Source: an uncultured Pelagibacteraceae bacterium (lineage in GTDB: Bacteria; Pseudomonadota; Alphaproteobacteria; Pelagibacterales; Pelagibacteraceae). From it: 64,000 nt of DNA. The notes beneath the pieces were generated by a model that was not told where the DNA came from, did not search any database, and worked only from the letters and a program-made list of their open reading frames with translations. The stretch lies in contig CACDSY010000002.1 of assembly GCA_902555585.1 (NCBI GenBank), forward strand, positions 62,001-126,000, given 5' to 3'. The translations under genes were made by a program, and so were the position numbers. Each line of letters begins with the position of its first letter. Within the stretch, counting starts at the first letter, position 1. Positions 48,364 through 56,453 of the stretch are shown in pieces.

Positions 48364-49160
48364 GATATTTTTTTTCTTAGTTTACTAACCATCTTACTTA
48401 CATTTATGACAGGATTTTGTCTATTGCTTAAACTTCTAGTAATTTCTTTACAAATTTGACTTCCAACAACAAGTCCATCTGTATTTTTAAAATTTGATAT
48501 AGTTTTCTCAGTTATCCCAAAACCAATAACACAATTTTTTTTAGGACTTATTTTTTTAATTTTATTGTAATTAGATAATATTTTTTTTGGGGAAACTTTT
48601 AGCTTTCCTCCTGTAGTAGACAGCATGCTGATATAGTAAATCATATCATGCGAATCTTTTGAAATACTTTTTAGTCTTTTATTCGAAGTTGTAGGAGATA
48701 ATAATTGGATAAAATTAATTGAATTTTTTTTACATTTCTTTGAAAAAATTTTGTTTTCTGGCCATGGTAAATCAACTACTATTAAACCATTGACACCAGA
48801 TTTCTTACAGTTTTTTAAAAAATTATTTTCACCATATTGGAAAATCATATTGTAGTAACCCATAAATATTACTGGTTTTGAATTTTTACTTTTTTTAAAA
48901 TCGCTGACAATTTTAAAAATATCATTCATCTTGATACCATTTTTGATCGATCTATAAGCACTAGTTTGAATTTGGCCTCCATCTGCTACTGGAGTGTTAT
49001 GAGGTACACCAACTTCTAAAATATCAGCATAATTTGAAATTGCTTTTAAAATTTCTAAAGATTGTTTCTTTGAGCTATCACCAGCTACAGTATAAGTAAG
49101 TAATGCTGGCCTTTTCTCATTTTTTGCTTTTTTAAATGCAAGACTAATTGGATTTAACAT
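48360..49160 (-). CDS. trpA: Tryptophan synthase alpha subunit, with altered active-site loop
   Basis: A 266-residue TIM barrel aligning well with TrpA, which cleaves indole-3-glycerol phosphate to indole. Catalytic Glu49 and Asp60 are present at the standard numbers, as are Tyr175, Thr183 and Gly184. The loop between the catalytic residues is changed from the usual GVPFSDPxADGP to GVPHNTPVADGG (residues 51-62), losing Asp56, which communicates with the beta subunit. It overlaps trpB by 17 bases. Probably a working alpha subunit, but specificity or allostery may differ. Confidence 0.85.
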   Translation of the reverse strand: MLNPISLAFKKAKNEKRPALLTYTVAGDSSKKQSLEILKAISNYADILEVGVPHNTPVADGGQIQTSAYRSIKNGIKMNDIFKIVSDFKKSKNSKPVIFMGYYNMIFQYGENNFLKNCKKSGVNGLIVVDLPWPENKIFSKKCKKNSINFIQLLSPTTSNKRLKSISKDSHDMIYYISMLSTTGGKLKVSPKKILSNYNKIKKISPKKNCVIGFGITEKTISNFKNTDGLVVGSQICKEITRSLSNRQNPVINVSKMVSKLRKKIS

Positions 49161-50388
49161 ATTTCTTTCCCAATTTTTTTTCTAAAATACCTCTATCTTT
49201 ATATGCATCTCCGCAACTATTAATAACTACAATTGTATTTTTGCTCAATTTTTTTGCTTCTTTGATGGCAACTGAGAATGCATGGCTTGGTTCGAGAGAT
49301 GGTCTTAAATTTTCATATTTTGTAACTATTTGATAGGCCTTTAAAGCTTCTTCGTCACTAGCTGCTGTATACCTTGCGCGCTTTGTATCTTTTAAAAAGC
49401 AATGAAGTGGTGAAATTCCAGGATAATCAAGTCCAGCAGAAATTGACTCAGTTTCTTCAATCTGACCATCGCTATCCTGATTTACATATTGAGCTGCACC
49501 ATGAAGTATGCCGATTTTGGAACCATAAGTTAAAGGAGCTGCATGTCTTTTGCTTTTGGCTGGTCCTCCTGCCTCAACTCCAATAAACTCAACTTGTTTT
49601 TTATCATAATCCATAAATTCATTCCAAAAACCAAAACTTGAGGAGCCACCTCCTACACAATTATATAGCTTAAGTTTTTTTGGAATTTCACCAAATTCAT
49701 TAATTAATTGAATTTTAAGTTCTCTAGATATTTGACTAGTGCTCCATCCACATATTCGAACAAAAATTGCTGGTCCTACTGTACTACCAACACACATTGC
49801 TGTGGTATCACAATTAGCAACCCAATATCTCATACATTCAGAGACAGCATCTACTAGTGTTTGACTTCCTGAGTAGACAGGGATTACATCTGCACCATTT
49901 TTCTTCATTGCTTTAACATTTGGTTGTTGTCTTTTTATATCTTTTGCACCCATAAAAATTTTACATTTTAAACCGAATTTCTTAGCAGCCATGCTTAACA
50001 TCTTACCAGCGTACCCGGCCCCAGTGTCTCCAATTATTACTTTCTTTCCAGACCTTTTAGCCAGTAAACAATGTACAGTTGCATTATATATTTTGTGAGC
50101 TCCACCGTTGGCATCAGAAACAACCTTTGACCAAATCTGTGCTCCGCCAACATGTTTTGTTAAATTATTTAACTTAATAAATCTTGTCGGTGTTCCAATC
50201 CAATTTTTGAAATATTTATCTCTTACATTAACAAAGTTTTTGTCATTTTTTAATTTGTTAAATTGTATTTCTAGATCCTCTATAGGTTTTTTTAATGTTT
50301 CAGGTACAAAATTTCCACCAAATTTTCCTCCCCAAAAGCCAAGTTTATCTCCTTGATCTATAACTGGAATTCCTTTTTTAAGTTTCAT
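49144..50388 (-). CDS. trpB: Tryptophan synthase beta subunit-like PLP enzyme, active-site diverged
   Basis: 414 residues, aligning along the whole TrpB1 family. The N-terminal FGGNFVPE, PLP lysine AHK (Lys99), GGGSS phosphate loop (246-250), SISAGLD (315-321) and SLEPSHA are kept. Several near-invariant sites are not: the KREDLxHTG stretch before the lysine reads SKVVSDANGG; the ETGAGQHG loop reads DTGAGYAG (121-128), replacing catalytic Glu109 with Asp; GPHPYP and SGRGDKD are also changed. Canonical tryptophan synthase is the default by synteny; a changed nucleophile is possible. Confidence 0.82.
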   Translation of the reverse strand: MKLKKGIPVIDQGDKLGFWGGKFGGNFVPETLKKPIEDLEIQFNKLKNDKNFVNVRDKYFKNWIGTPTRFIKLNNLTKHVGGAQIWSKVVSDANGGAHKIYNATVHCLLAKRSGKKVIIGDTGAGYAGKMLSMAAKKFGLKCKIFMGAKDIKRQQPNVKAMKKNGADVIPVYSGSQTLVDAVSECMRYWVANCDTTAMCVGSTVGPAIFVRICGWSTSQISRELKIQLINEFGEIPKKLKLYNCVGGGSSSFGFWNEFMDYDKKQVEFIGVEAGGPAKSKRHAAPLTYGSKIGILHGAAQYVNQDSDGQIEETESISAGLDYPGISPLHCFLKDTKRARYTAASDEEALKAYQIVTKYENLRPSLEPSHAFSVAIKEAKKLSKNTIVVINSCGDAYKDRGILEKKLGKKYVKSN

Positions 50389-51001
50389 TTTTAGTTACAA
50401 GATTTAATAGTTTGTCAATTTTTTTTAAATCCTTTTTACCTTTCTCATTTTCTAAAGAACCACTTAGATCAATATAGTAATCTTTATTTTTAAATTTTGG
50501 AATATCTTCTATTTTTATATTTCCAGCAATCATTTTATTTATTGAATTAGGTATATAATTTAATAATTCATGATTAAATCCAATTGATTTCTCGTAGCCT
50601 TTTCCATCAAAAAGAATTAAATCTGAAACTTCGTCATAATCTTTGTACATATCGACTTCTTTTTGACTACTTATTGTCAAAGCAGTAATTACTTTAATGT
50701 TATATTTTTCCTTTATTATTTTTGTCTTTTCAGGGCTGACATCATACAATTGATAAAAATCAAAACTAAGTTCTTTAATTTGCTCTAATAATTTATCATC
50801 TGGATCAACAAGAACAGCTACAAAATAAGTTTCTTTTTTTTTTATATTAACTAATTTTTTTAATTTTTTGAATTCTACATATCTTTTACTTTTTTTATAA
50901 TTACTAATAAAGCCTACAAACCTCGGAGGAAATTGATGATTTACAATATAGTTTAAAGTTTCAAGATCAGAGACCCCACAAATTTTAATTCCTTTGACCA
51001 T
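50378..51001 (-). CDS. trpF: Phosphoribosylanthranilate isomerase, diverged
   Basis: A 207-residue TIM barrel of the TrpF family. It keeps the catalytic cysteine (KICG, Cys8), SKRYV with Arg40, and an aspartate at 132 in the position of the catalytic acid. Conserved loops differ: QLHG reads QLYD (84-87), the GGxGKTFDW loop reads YEKSIGFNH, the phosphate-binding GGL reads AGNI, and DVSSGVE reads DLSGSLE (178-184). It overlaps trpB by 11 bases and pyrF by 1. It is assigned to TrpF by length, N-terminus and operon position. Confidence 0.78.
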   Translation of the reverse strand: MVKGIKICGVSDLETLNYIVNHQFPPRFVGFISNYKKSKRYVEFKKLKKLVNIKKKETYFVAVLVDPDDKLLEQIKELSFDFYQLYDVSPEKTKIIKEKYNIKVITALTISSQKEVDMYKDYDEVSDLILFDGKGYEKSIGFNHELLNYIPNSINKMIAGNIKIEDIPKFKNKDYYIDLSGSLENEKGKKDLKKIDKLLNLVTKNET

Positions 51002-51672
51002 TATTTTAAATGATTGATTAAGTTTTGCAGATTATTTTTAATATTTCCTTTTGTAATTGGCCTACCAATTACTAACCAGTCACTTCCTTTTTTATATGCC
51101 TGTTTTGGTGTTAAGGTTCTTTTCTGATCATCAACATTAGAGTTAAATCTTATTCCAGGTGTTATGATTTCTTTTTTGAATACTTTCCTGACGATATTCA
51201 CTTCTTTTGGGCTACATACTATTGCATCTAGTTTTGCTTGATTGGCTAATTTAGCATGTTGAAGTACTATTTTTTTAACTTCTTTGCTGTATCCAATTTC
51301 TTTTAGCGATTTATTATTTAAAGAAGTAAGAATTGTTACACCAATTAATTTAGTAGTACCTGAAACTTTTTTAGCTGCTTTTAATGCTTCTAATCCAGAA
51401 CTTATATGTATTGTTATATAATTTAATTTTAAGTCCTTTACTGCTTTAATTGTAGATACGCAAGTGTTCGGTATATCCATTATTTTATAATCACCAAAAG
51501 TAATTTTATTTTTAAGTTTTGATAAAAAATTTCTTCCATTTTTAGAGTTTAAAAATTCTAATCCAAATTTGTATCCAATTTTAAATTTAGAACTTTGAGT
51601 CTTTTTTATTATATCTTTAACTTTGGCTATATTATTTGTATCGCATGCAACAAATATTTTATTCTTTTTCAT
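51001..51672 (-). CDS. pyrF: Orotidine 5'-phosphate decarboxylase
   Basis: Decarboxylates OMP to UMP, the last step of UMP synthesis. The 223-residue TIM barrel has the catalytic D-x-K-x-x-D array in GDYKIMDIPNT, an N-terminal VACDTN aspartate and the phosphate loop ITPGIR with GSDWLVIGRPIT. It sits between ihfB and trpF with overlapping ends. Confidence 0.93.
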   Translation of the reverse strand: MKKNKIFVACDTNNIAKVKDIIKKTQSSKFKIGYKFGLEFLNSKNGRNFLSKLKNKITFGDYKIMDIPNTCVSTIKAVKDLKLNYITIHISSGLEALKAAKKVSGTTKLIGVTILTSLNNKSLKEIGYSKEVKKIVLQHAKLANQAKLDAIVCSPKEVNIVRKVFKKEIITPGIRFNSNVDDQKRTLTPKQAYKKGSDWLVIGRPITKGNIKNNLQNLINHLK

Positions 51673-51949
51673 TAATTCTCTTTTTCCATTCTTGAGAAAT
51701 TTTAAATAATATAGATTTTTTTTCTGGAGTGTTTAACTTTTCATTAGTTTTTGGGTTTCTTGATACTCTAGCTTTTTGAATTCTTGGTTCTATAGAAAAA
51801 TTTTCTCTTAATTCTACTCTTTCACCTCTTTTAATTGCCTCAATCATCTCATAGATAGAAATATCAAATAATTTGATTAAATCTTTCTTAAGAAAATTTG
51901 GGTAATTTTCTGCTAATTCTTTAATTAAATCTGATTTTACAACTGACAA
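51659..51949 (-). CDS. ihfB: Integration host factor beta subunit / HU-family protein
   Basis: A 96-residue DNA-bending protein of the HU/IHF fold. The N-terminus KSDLIKELAENYPNF is IHF-beta-like and the intercalating proline tip RNPKTNE is intact. The usual GFGSF segment reads ENFSI. Its place directly downstream of rpsA is the classical rpsA-ihfB arrangement. It overlaps pyrF by 14 bases. Confidence 0.88.
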   Translation of the reverse strand: MSVVKSDLIKELAENYPNFLKKDLIKLFDISIYEMIEAIKRGERVELRENFSIEPRIQKARVSRNPKTNEKLNTPEKKSILFKISQEWKKRINEKE

Positions 51950-51952
51950 TTT

Positions 51953-53695
51953 TTATTCAGTTTCCTTTTTATTTTTTTTATCATCTAGCTGTTCCGATAG
52001 TGAGGAAAATGGAAGATTTTTTCCACTTAGTGGACTTGAATGCTCTTTAATAGCTTTTGCATTCATAATCTCCTCAAGTAATTTAATGCTTAACGAAACT
52101 TTTCTTTTTTCGAAGTTTAATTCGGCAATTGCTGCGTCTATTCTTTCTCCTCCTACAAAACGAGAAGGTCTTGCATCGGTTGAACTCATAGCAATCTGTG
52201 ATTTTTTTATTAAAATCTCAATCTCACATCCCTCAGGTTTTACAAACAAACCTTTATTATCAGATGAAATTACCTTTACAGTAACTGTGTCATTAACTTT
52301 TTTGTCCTTAAACCAATCAAATGGGTCCTTTTCTAATTGTTTTAACCCAACTCTAACTTTTTGGTCTGCTTTCTTTATTTCTAAAACTCTCACTTTTAAT
52401 TTATCGCCTTTTTTATATTTTTTTAATTCATCTTCAGGTTTGCCTGTAAATGAAAGATCATTTGAGTGCAAAAAACCATCAATATCAAAATCTGCTAGCT
52501 TTAAATATATTGCATATTCATTAAAGTTACTGATTTTTCCCTCAATATCTGAGCCAACAGGGTAATCATTTTCAAGTTTAGAATATGGATTTTCTTGAGT
52601 TAATCTATGTGAAATAGCCACTCTTCTTTTATCTTTGTCGATTTCAGTAATAACACAATCTATCTGGTCGCCAACATTAAAAAACTTTTTTGGAGATATA
52701 TTTTTCTTAGTCCAACTAATTTCACTACTATGTAATAATGTACTTAGACCTGGTTCTAATTCACAAAAACAACCATAGTCTGTTATTTTTACAACTTTTA
52801 CTTTGTATTGGTTTCCTATTTGATAGTTTGATATGTGTTCAAAAGGATCAGGAGAAAGTTGTTTAATTGAGCATCCAACCTGCAATTTTTCCATATCAAT
52901 AGAGATTATTTTAAGATCATGCTTTTCACCTATATTAAAAATTTCATCAGGATGATTAACTCTGCTGTAACTTATTTCTTGTAGGTGACAGAGCGTATCT
53001 ATCGTTCCGTCAGGGGTTGTCACTTCAAAGAAGCAACCAAATGAAGAATAACCTTTGACAACAGCATTCTTAATGATGTCTCCAATTTTAAATTTTTCGA
53101 TAATTTTTGCTTTATCTTCTTTTTTGCTAGAGGAAACCACCTGTCTTCTTGATACAACGCTATTTCCTCTTATCATATCAATTTTAATAATTGCAAATTT
53201 TTGTTCGACACCAATTAAATGGTCAATATTTTTAATTGGTTTGTCAGAAATTTGAGATCCAGGACAAAACATAAGAGATTTGGTTTCAACATGTTCTACT
53301 ATTACCCCACCTTTTGTTTTTTGAATAATTTTACCATTGATCAATTCGTTATTCTCATAACATTTCACTAGTTGGTTCCAACCTTTTATTTTCTGAGCTT
53401 TTTGTGCGGATACAATTACATCGCCATTTTTGTCTTCAATTTTTTCAAGTAATACGGAAATTGTTGAGCCTTCTTTAACTTCTTCTGTCATACCCATCAT
53501 TTTAGTTTCATTAACGTCAATTACTGGTTCACTTTTTAAACCTGGAATGAAAAGAAAAATATATTTACTTGTTATCTTTGTAATTTTTCCTTCAATAATT
53601 TTTCCTTCTTCAATTTTATTCTTTGAGAGTTGACTATTTAATAATTTTTCAAACTTTTGACTGGCAGGTGATTTTAAATCTTTATAAATTTCCAT
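51953..53695 (-). CDS. rpsA: 30S ribosomal protein S1
   Basis: Binds mRNA leaders and delivers them to the 30S subunit; important where Shine-Dalgarno sites are weak, as they appear to be in this window. The 580 residues hold about six S1 OB-fold repeats, with typical segments such as GIVKGYSSFGCFFEV-like VVKGYSSFGCFFEV and VKITDYGCFCELEPG. Its ATG is 8 bases after the remains of cmk. It is followed by ihfB after 3 bases. Confidence 0.96.
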   Translation of the reverse strand: MEIYKDLKSPASQKFEKLLNSQLSKNKIEEGKIIEGKITKITSKYIFLFIPGLKSEPVIDVNETKMMGMTEEVKEGSTISVLLEKIEDKNGDVIVSAQKAQKIKGWNQLVKCYENNELINGKIIQKTKGGVIVEHVETKSLMFCPGSQISDKPIKNIDHLIGVEQKFAIIKIDMIRGNSVVSRRQVVSSSKKEDKAKIIEKFKIGDIIKNAVVKGYSSFGCFFEVTTPDGTIDTLCHLQEISYSRVNHPDEIFNIGEKHDLKIISIDMEKLQVGCSIKQLSPDPFEHISNYQIGNQYKVKVVKITDYGCFCELEPGLSTLLHSSEISWTKKNISPKKFFNVGDQIDCVITEIDKDKRRVAISHRLTQENPYSKLENDYPVGSDIEGKISNFNEYAIYLKLADFDIDGFLHSNDLSFTGKPEDELKKYKKGDKLKVRVLEIKKADQKVRVGLKQLEKDPFDWFKDKKVNDTVTVKVISSDNKGLFVKPEGCEIEILIKKSQIAMSSTDARPSRFVGGERIDAAIAELNFEKRKVSLSIKLLEEIMNAKAIKEHSSPLSGKNLPFSSLSEQLDDKKNKKETE

Positions 53696-53703
53696 TAATG
53701 TTT

Positions 53704-54363
53704 TTACTTATTATCCATAATAGCTTTTATTTTTTTAAAGCAGGCTTTCTTACTTAATTTAGTCGTATTAATCAAGATAGAATCTTTTGTTTTTTTAGTG
53801 ATCTATACTTTCTTCCCTTATCTAATTTATCCCTTTTTGTAAGGCTTTTAAGCATTTCTTTATAACTAATATCTAAATTAAATTTTTTGTACTCTTCAAA
53901 TCGTCTTTTTGCTCTAACTTTAATACTAGCAATGATATAAATTTAAAATCACATCTTTCATTTATACATTAATTATATCTCTTCCGTCCAATACAGATCC
54001 ATTGTATTACTTAGTAGGGTTATTCTCACATTCTTGTTAAAATTTGTGAATTATATTTCTAATTTTTTTATCTTTAGCAATCTTAAACGCGGATTTAGCA
54101 ACTTCATTTGATAATGATTTTTTATTTTTTAAATTACTTAAATTGAATTCCTTAATTTTATGTTTTAATAATCTATAAGAAACGTTATTTTTTTTGTTAA
54201 TTTTAAGTTTTCCAATATATCTACGAATTTTTTGAATATCCAAATTAAACAAATTATAATATTTAGATATTAATCTTATCTGGATTCCAGCACTTACAGC
54301 TGCAGGTAAGTCTATTGCAACGATAATTATGTTTCCCCTTTTTTCAATGAATTTGTGCTCCAA
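53704..54363 (-). pseudogene. cmk: Decayed cytidylate kinase gene
   Basis: This 660-base stretch between aroA and rpsA is where alphaproteobacteria keep cmk, and 220 codons is the expected length. The first 108 codons read through but the P-loop, usually GPAASGKGT, is LPAAVSAGI. Then come in-frame TAA stops at 54037, 54007 and 53962, and frameshifts near 53950 and near the T-rich tract at 53784-53796. Cmk-like pieces survive in between: SVLDGRDI, KVRAKRRFEEY, LTKRD, and SILINTTKLS before the original stop at 53704. It is therefore a pseudogene, not a real 108-residue protein. Confidence 0.9.
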
Positions 54364-55669
54364 TTTTTTTTAAAATTTCAAGAAAATTAGGAAAAGATGT
54401 ATTAATCGAATCTTTGTCAGTGATTTTCCATTTCCCTCCTAAAGTTAAAGCTGTTATGCAAGAAAGAAAAAAAATTCTATGATCCTTTAAAAAATTTTTC
54501 ATTTCAAAGTTTTTAGAAAGTATCAAATTCGGATTTCCATGAATATTAATATTATTTTTAAATCTATCAACTTTAATACCAATTGATCTCAAGAATTTTA
54601 CTCCTAAATTTAATCTTTTTGACTCTTTTTTATTCATCTCGCCTAATTCTTTAAATTTAGAAATACCCTTCGATTTCGCTGCAACTAAAAAGATAATTAA
54701 GAATTCATCTATTGCAGAACTGTTTAATTTTGGATGGCAATTTATTGCTTTTAAGTTTTCCTTACTTTTTACATGAATATTTGCAATTTTTTCACCTTTA
54801 TATATTTTTTTTCTTTTGAGTTTAATGTTTGCACCCATTTTATTTAAAATTTTTATTATTCCAACTCTGCTATTATTTACGTTAACATTTTTAATTACAA
54901 TTTCTGATTTTTTTGAGAGAAGTGTCAAAACAATAAAAAAAGATGCAGAACTGATATCTCCAGGAACTGAGTAATTAAAACCTTTAAATTGACTGAGACC
55001 TCGTATTTCGATTAAATCATTATCTCTCTTTTTTTCAATCTTAATTGGATACTTTAAAGATTTTAGCATTAATTCTGTATGATTTCTTGAAGCTTTTGTG
55101 TTAAAGACAGATATTCCAGGTGTATTTAACGCAGCTAAAATCATACAAGATTTAACTTGGGCACTACCAATATTTTCGTTATATTTGATTGGTCTCAGAA
55201 ATTCTGAACCTAATATTTGAATTGGAAGAAGATTTTTTTTACTTCTAATGTTTACGCCAAATTTTCTTAGAGGAATTATTACCCTGGAAAAATCTCTTTT
55301 TGACAAACTTTTATCTCCAATTAATTTAACTCTTTTTTTACTTTTAACTAATAATCCTAGAATTAATCTTGCTAATGTGCCGGAGTTTCCTGCATTGACT
55401 GTAATTTTTTTTTGAGTATTGAAACCATTTAAACCAAAACCTTCAATGATATATGTATTTCCACTTTTTTTGTATTGAATACCTAGTTTTTTTATTGTTT
55501 TTAGTGAATTAAGAACATCCTCAGATTCCAGTAAATTAGATATTCTGGAAATGCCAACTGCTTGTGAGGCAAGAAGTATAGTTCTAATGGAAATACTCTT
55601 ATCTGAACTTACAAAAATCTTTTTATTAAATGCGTTAATTCGTTTTTCAATTAATATATGATTAGACAT
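54344..55669 (-). CDS. aroA: 3-Phosphoshikimate 1-carboxyvinyltransferase (EPSP synthase)
   Basis: Sixth step of the shikimate pathway. The 441 residues have SSDKSISIR with the PEP-binding lysine, GNSGTLARLILG, RNHTELML, PGDISSASFF and KDHRIFF. It is full length and looks functional. The end overlaps the start of the decayed cmk frame by 20 bases; aroA-cmk-rpsA is the ancestral order. Confidence 0.95.
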   Translation of the reverse strand: MSNHILIEKRINAFNKKIFVSSDKSISIRTILLASQAVGISRISNLLESEDVLNSLKTIKKLGIQYKKSGNTYIIEGFGLNGFNTQKKITVNAGNSGTLARLILGLLVKSKKRVKLIGDKSLSKRDFSRVIIPLRKFGVNIRSKKNLLPIQILGSEFLRPIKYNENIGSAQVKSCMILAALNTPGISVFNTKASRNHTELMLKSLKYPIKIEKKRDNDLIEIRGLSQFKGFNYSVPGDISSASFFIVLTLLSKKSEIVIKNVNVNNSRVGIIKILNKMGANIKLKRKKIYKGEKIANIHVKSKENLKAINCHPKLNSSAIDEFLIIFLVAAKSKGISKFKELGEMNKKESKRLNLGVKFLRSIGIKVDRFKNNINIHGNPNLILSKNFEMKNFLKDHRIFFLSCITALTLGGKWKITDKDSINTSFPNFLEILKKIGAQIH

Positions 55670-55676
55670 TAATGAA

Positions 55677-56453
55677 TTAACTTATTTTAAATTCATTACC
55701 AAAGTATGCAGATTTTGCACTTGAATCTTTTATAATTTCACTAGGACTACCCGAAGCTATAATTTTGCCATTAGATAAAACTATCGCTCTATCCACACAA
55801 CTTAGCAAATCTCTTGCTTGATGATCACAAACTATAACTGTAATTTTTTCTATTGACTGTAAATTTACAATAATTTCTTGTAACATCTTTATTGTTAAAA
55901 TATCTAAAGCTGCGAAGGGTTCGTCTAACAGAAGAATGCTTGGATCATTTATTAAGGCCATAGAAATTACTAGTTTCTTTTTTTGCCCACCAGATAGATG
56001 CTTTGCTTTAATTTTGAGTAAAGGATCGAATTCAAACTGGGATATTATCTTTTCAATTTTAGTTTTTCTTAATTCTTTTTGTTTTATATGAATTTCACCA
56101 ACAAGTTCCAAATTCTCAATTAAATTTAAATCTTGTATAAAACCCCCATATTGAGGTACATATCCAATTCTAAACTTTGTTGCTCTTTCATATATAGGAA
56201 GATTTGTACAATCATCACCTTTAATAAAAACTTTTCCAAAATTAGGATCTTTCAAACCTGTGATAATATGGAATATAGTAGATTTTCCTACACCATTTGG
56301 ACCAAGCATCCCTAAAATTTCTTGTTCATTTATTTTCAAATTTAGATTATTCAAAATTTGTCTTTTATTATAAAACATTGAAATTTTATCTAATTGCAGA
56401 ATCGTATTTCGATCTTTAAAATTTTTAATTCTAAATTTTTTAATTAACGCCAT
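55677..56453 (-). CDS. lptB: LPS export ABC transporter ATPase
   Basis: Powers lipopolysaccharide extraction from the inner membrane with LptFG. The 258 residues have Walker A GPNGVGKST, the Q-loop in YVPQYGGF, signature LSGGQKKK, Walker B ILLLDEPFAALD and the switch histidine in VCDHQARD. The QYGG and FAALD patterns are typical of LptB. It follows lptC with a one-base overlap; no lptA frame lies between them. Confidence 0.94.
   Translation of the reverse strand: MALIKKFRIKNFKDRNTILQLDKISMFYNKRQILNNLNLKINEQEILGMLGPNGVGKSTIFHIITGLKDPNFGKVFIKGDDCTNLPIYERATKFRIGYVPQYGGFIQDLNLIENLELVGEIHIKQKELRKTKIEKIISQFEFDPLLKIKAKHLSGGQKKKLVISMALINDPSILLLDEPFAALDILTIKMLQEIIVNLQSIEKITVIVCDHQARDLLSCVDRAIVLSNGKIIASGSPSEIIKDSSAKSAYFGNEFKIS

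Noticed and set aside
52086-52565. A 159-codon open frame on the plus strand inside rpsA
   Set aside because: It is antisense to the six S1 repeats, has no start signal or known motif, and low-complexity composition explains it.
54037-54363. A 108-codon open frame after aroA as a new small protein
   Set aside because: It is the N-terminal part of a decayed cmk: it aligns with Cmk from residue 1, and the rest of Cmk follows in the next 330 bases across stops and frameshifts.
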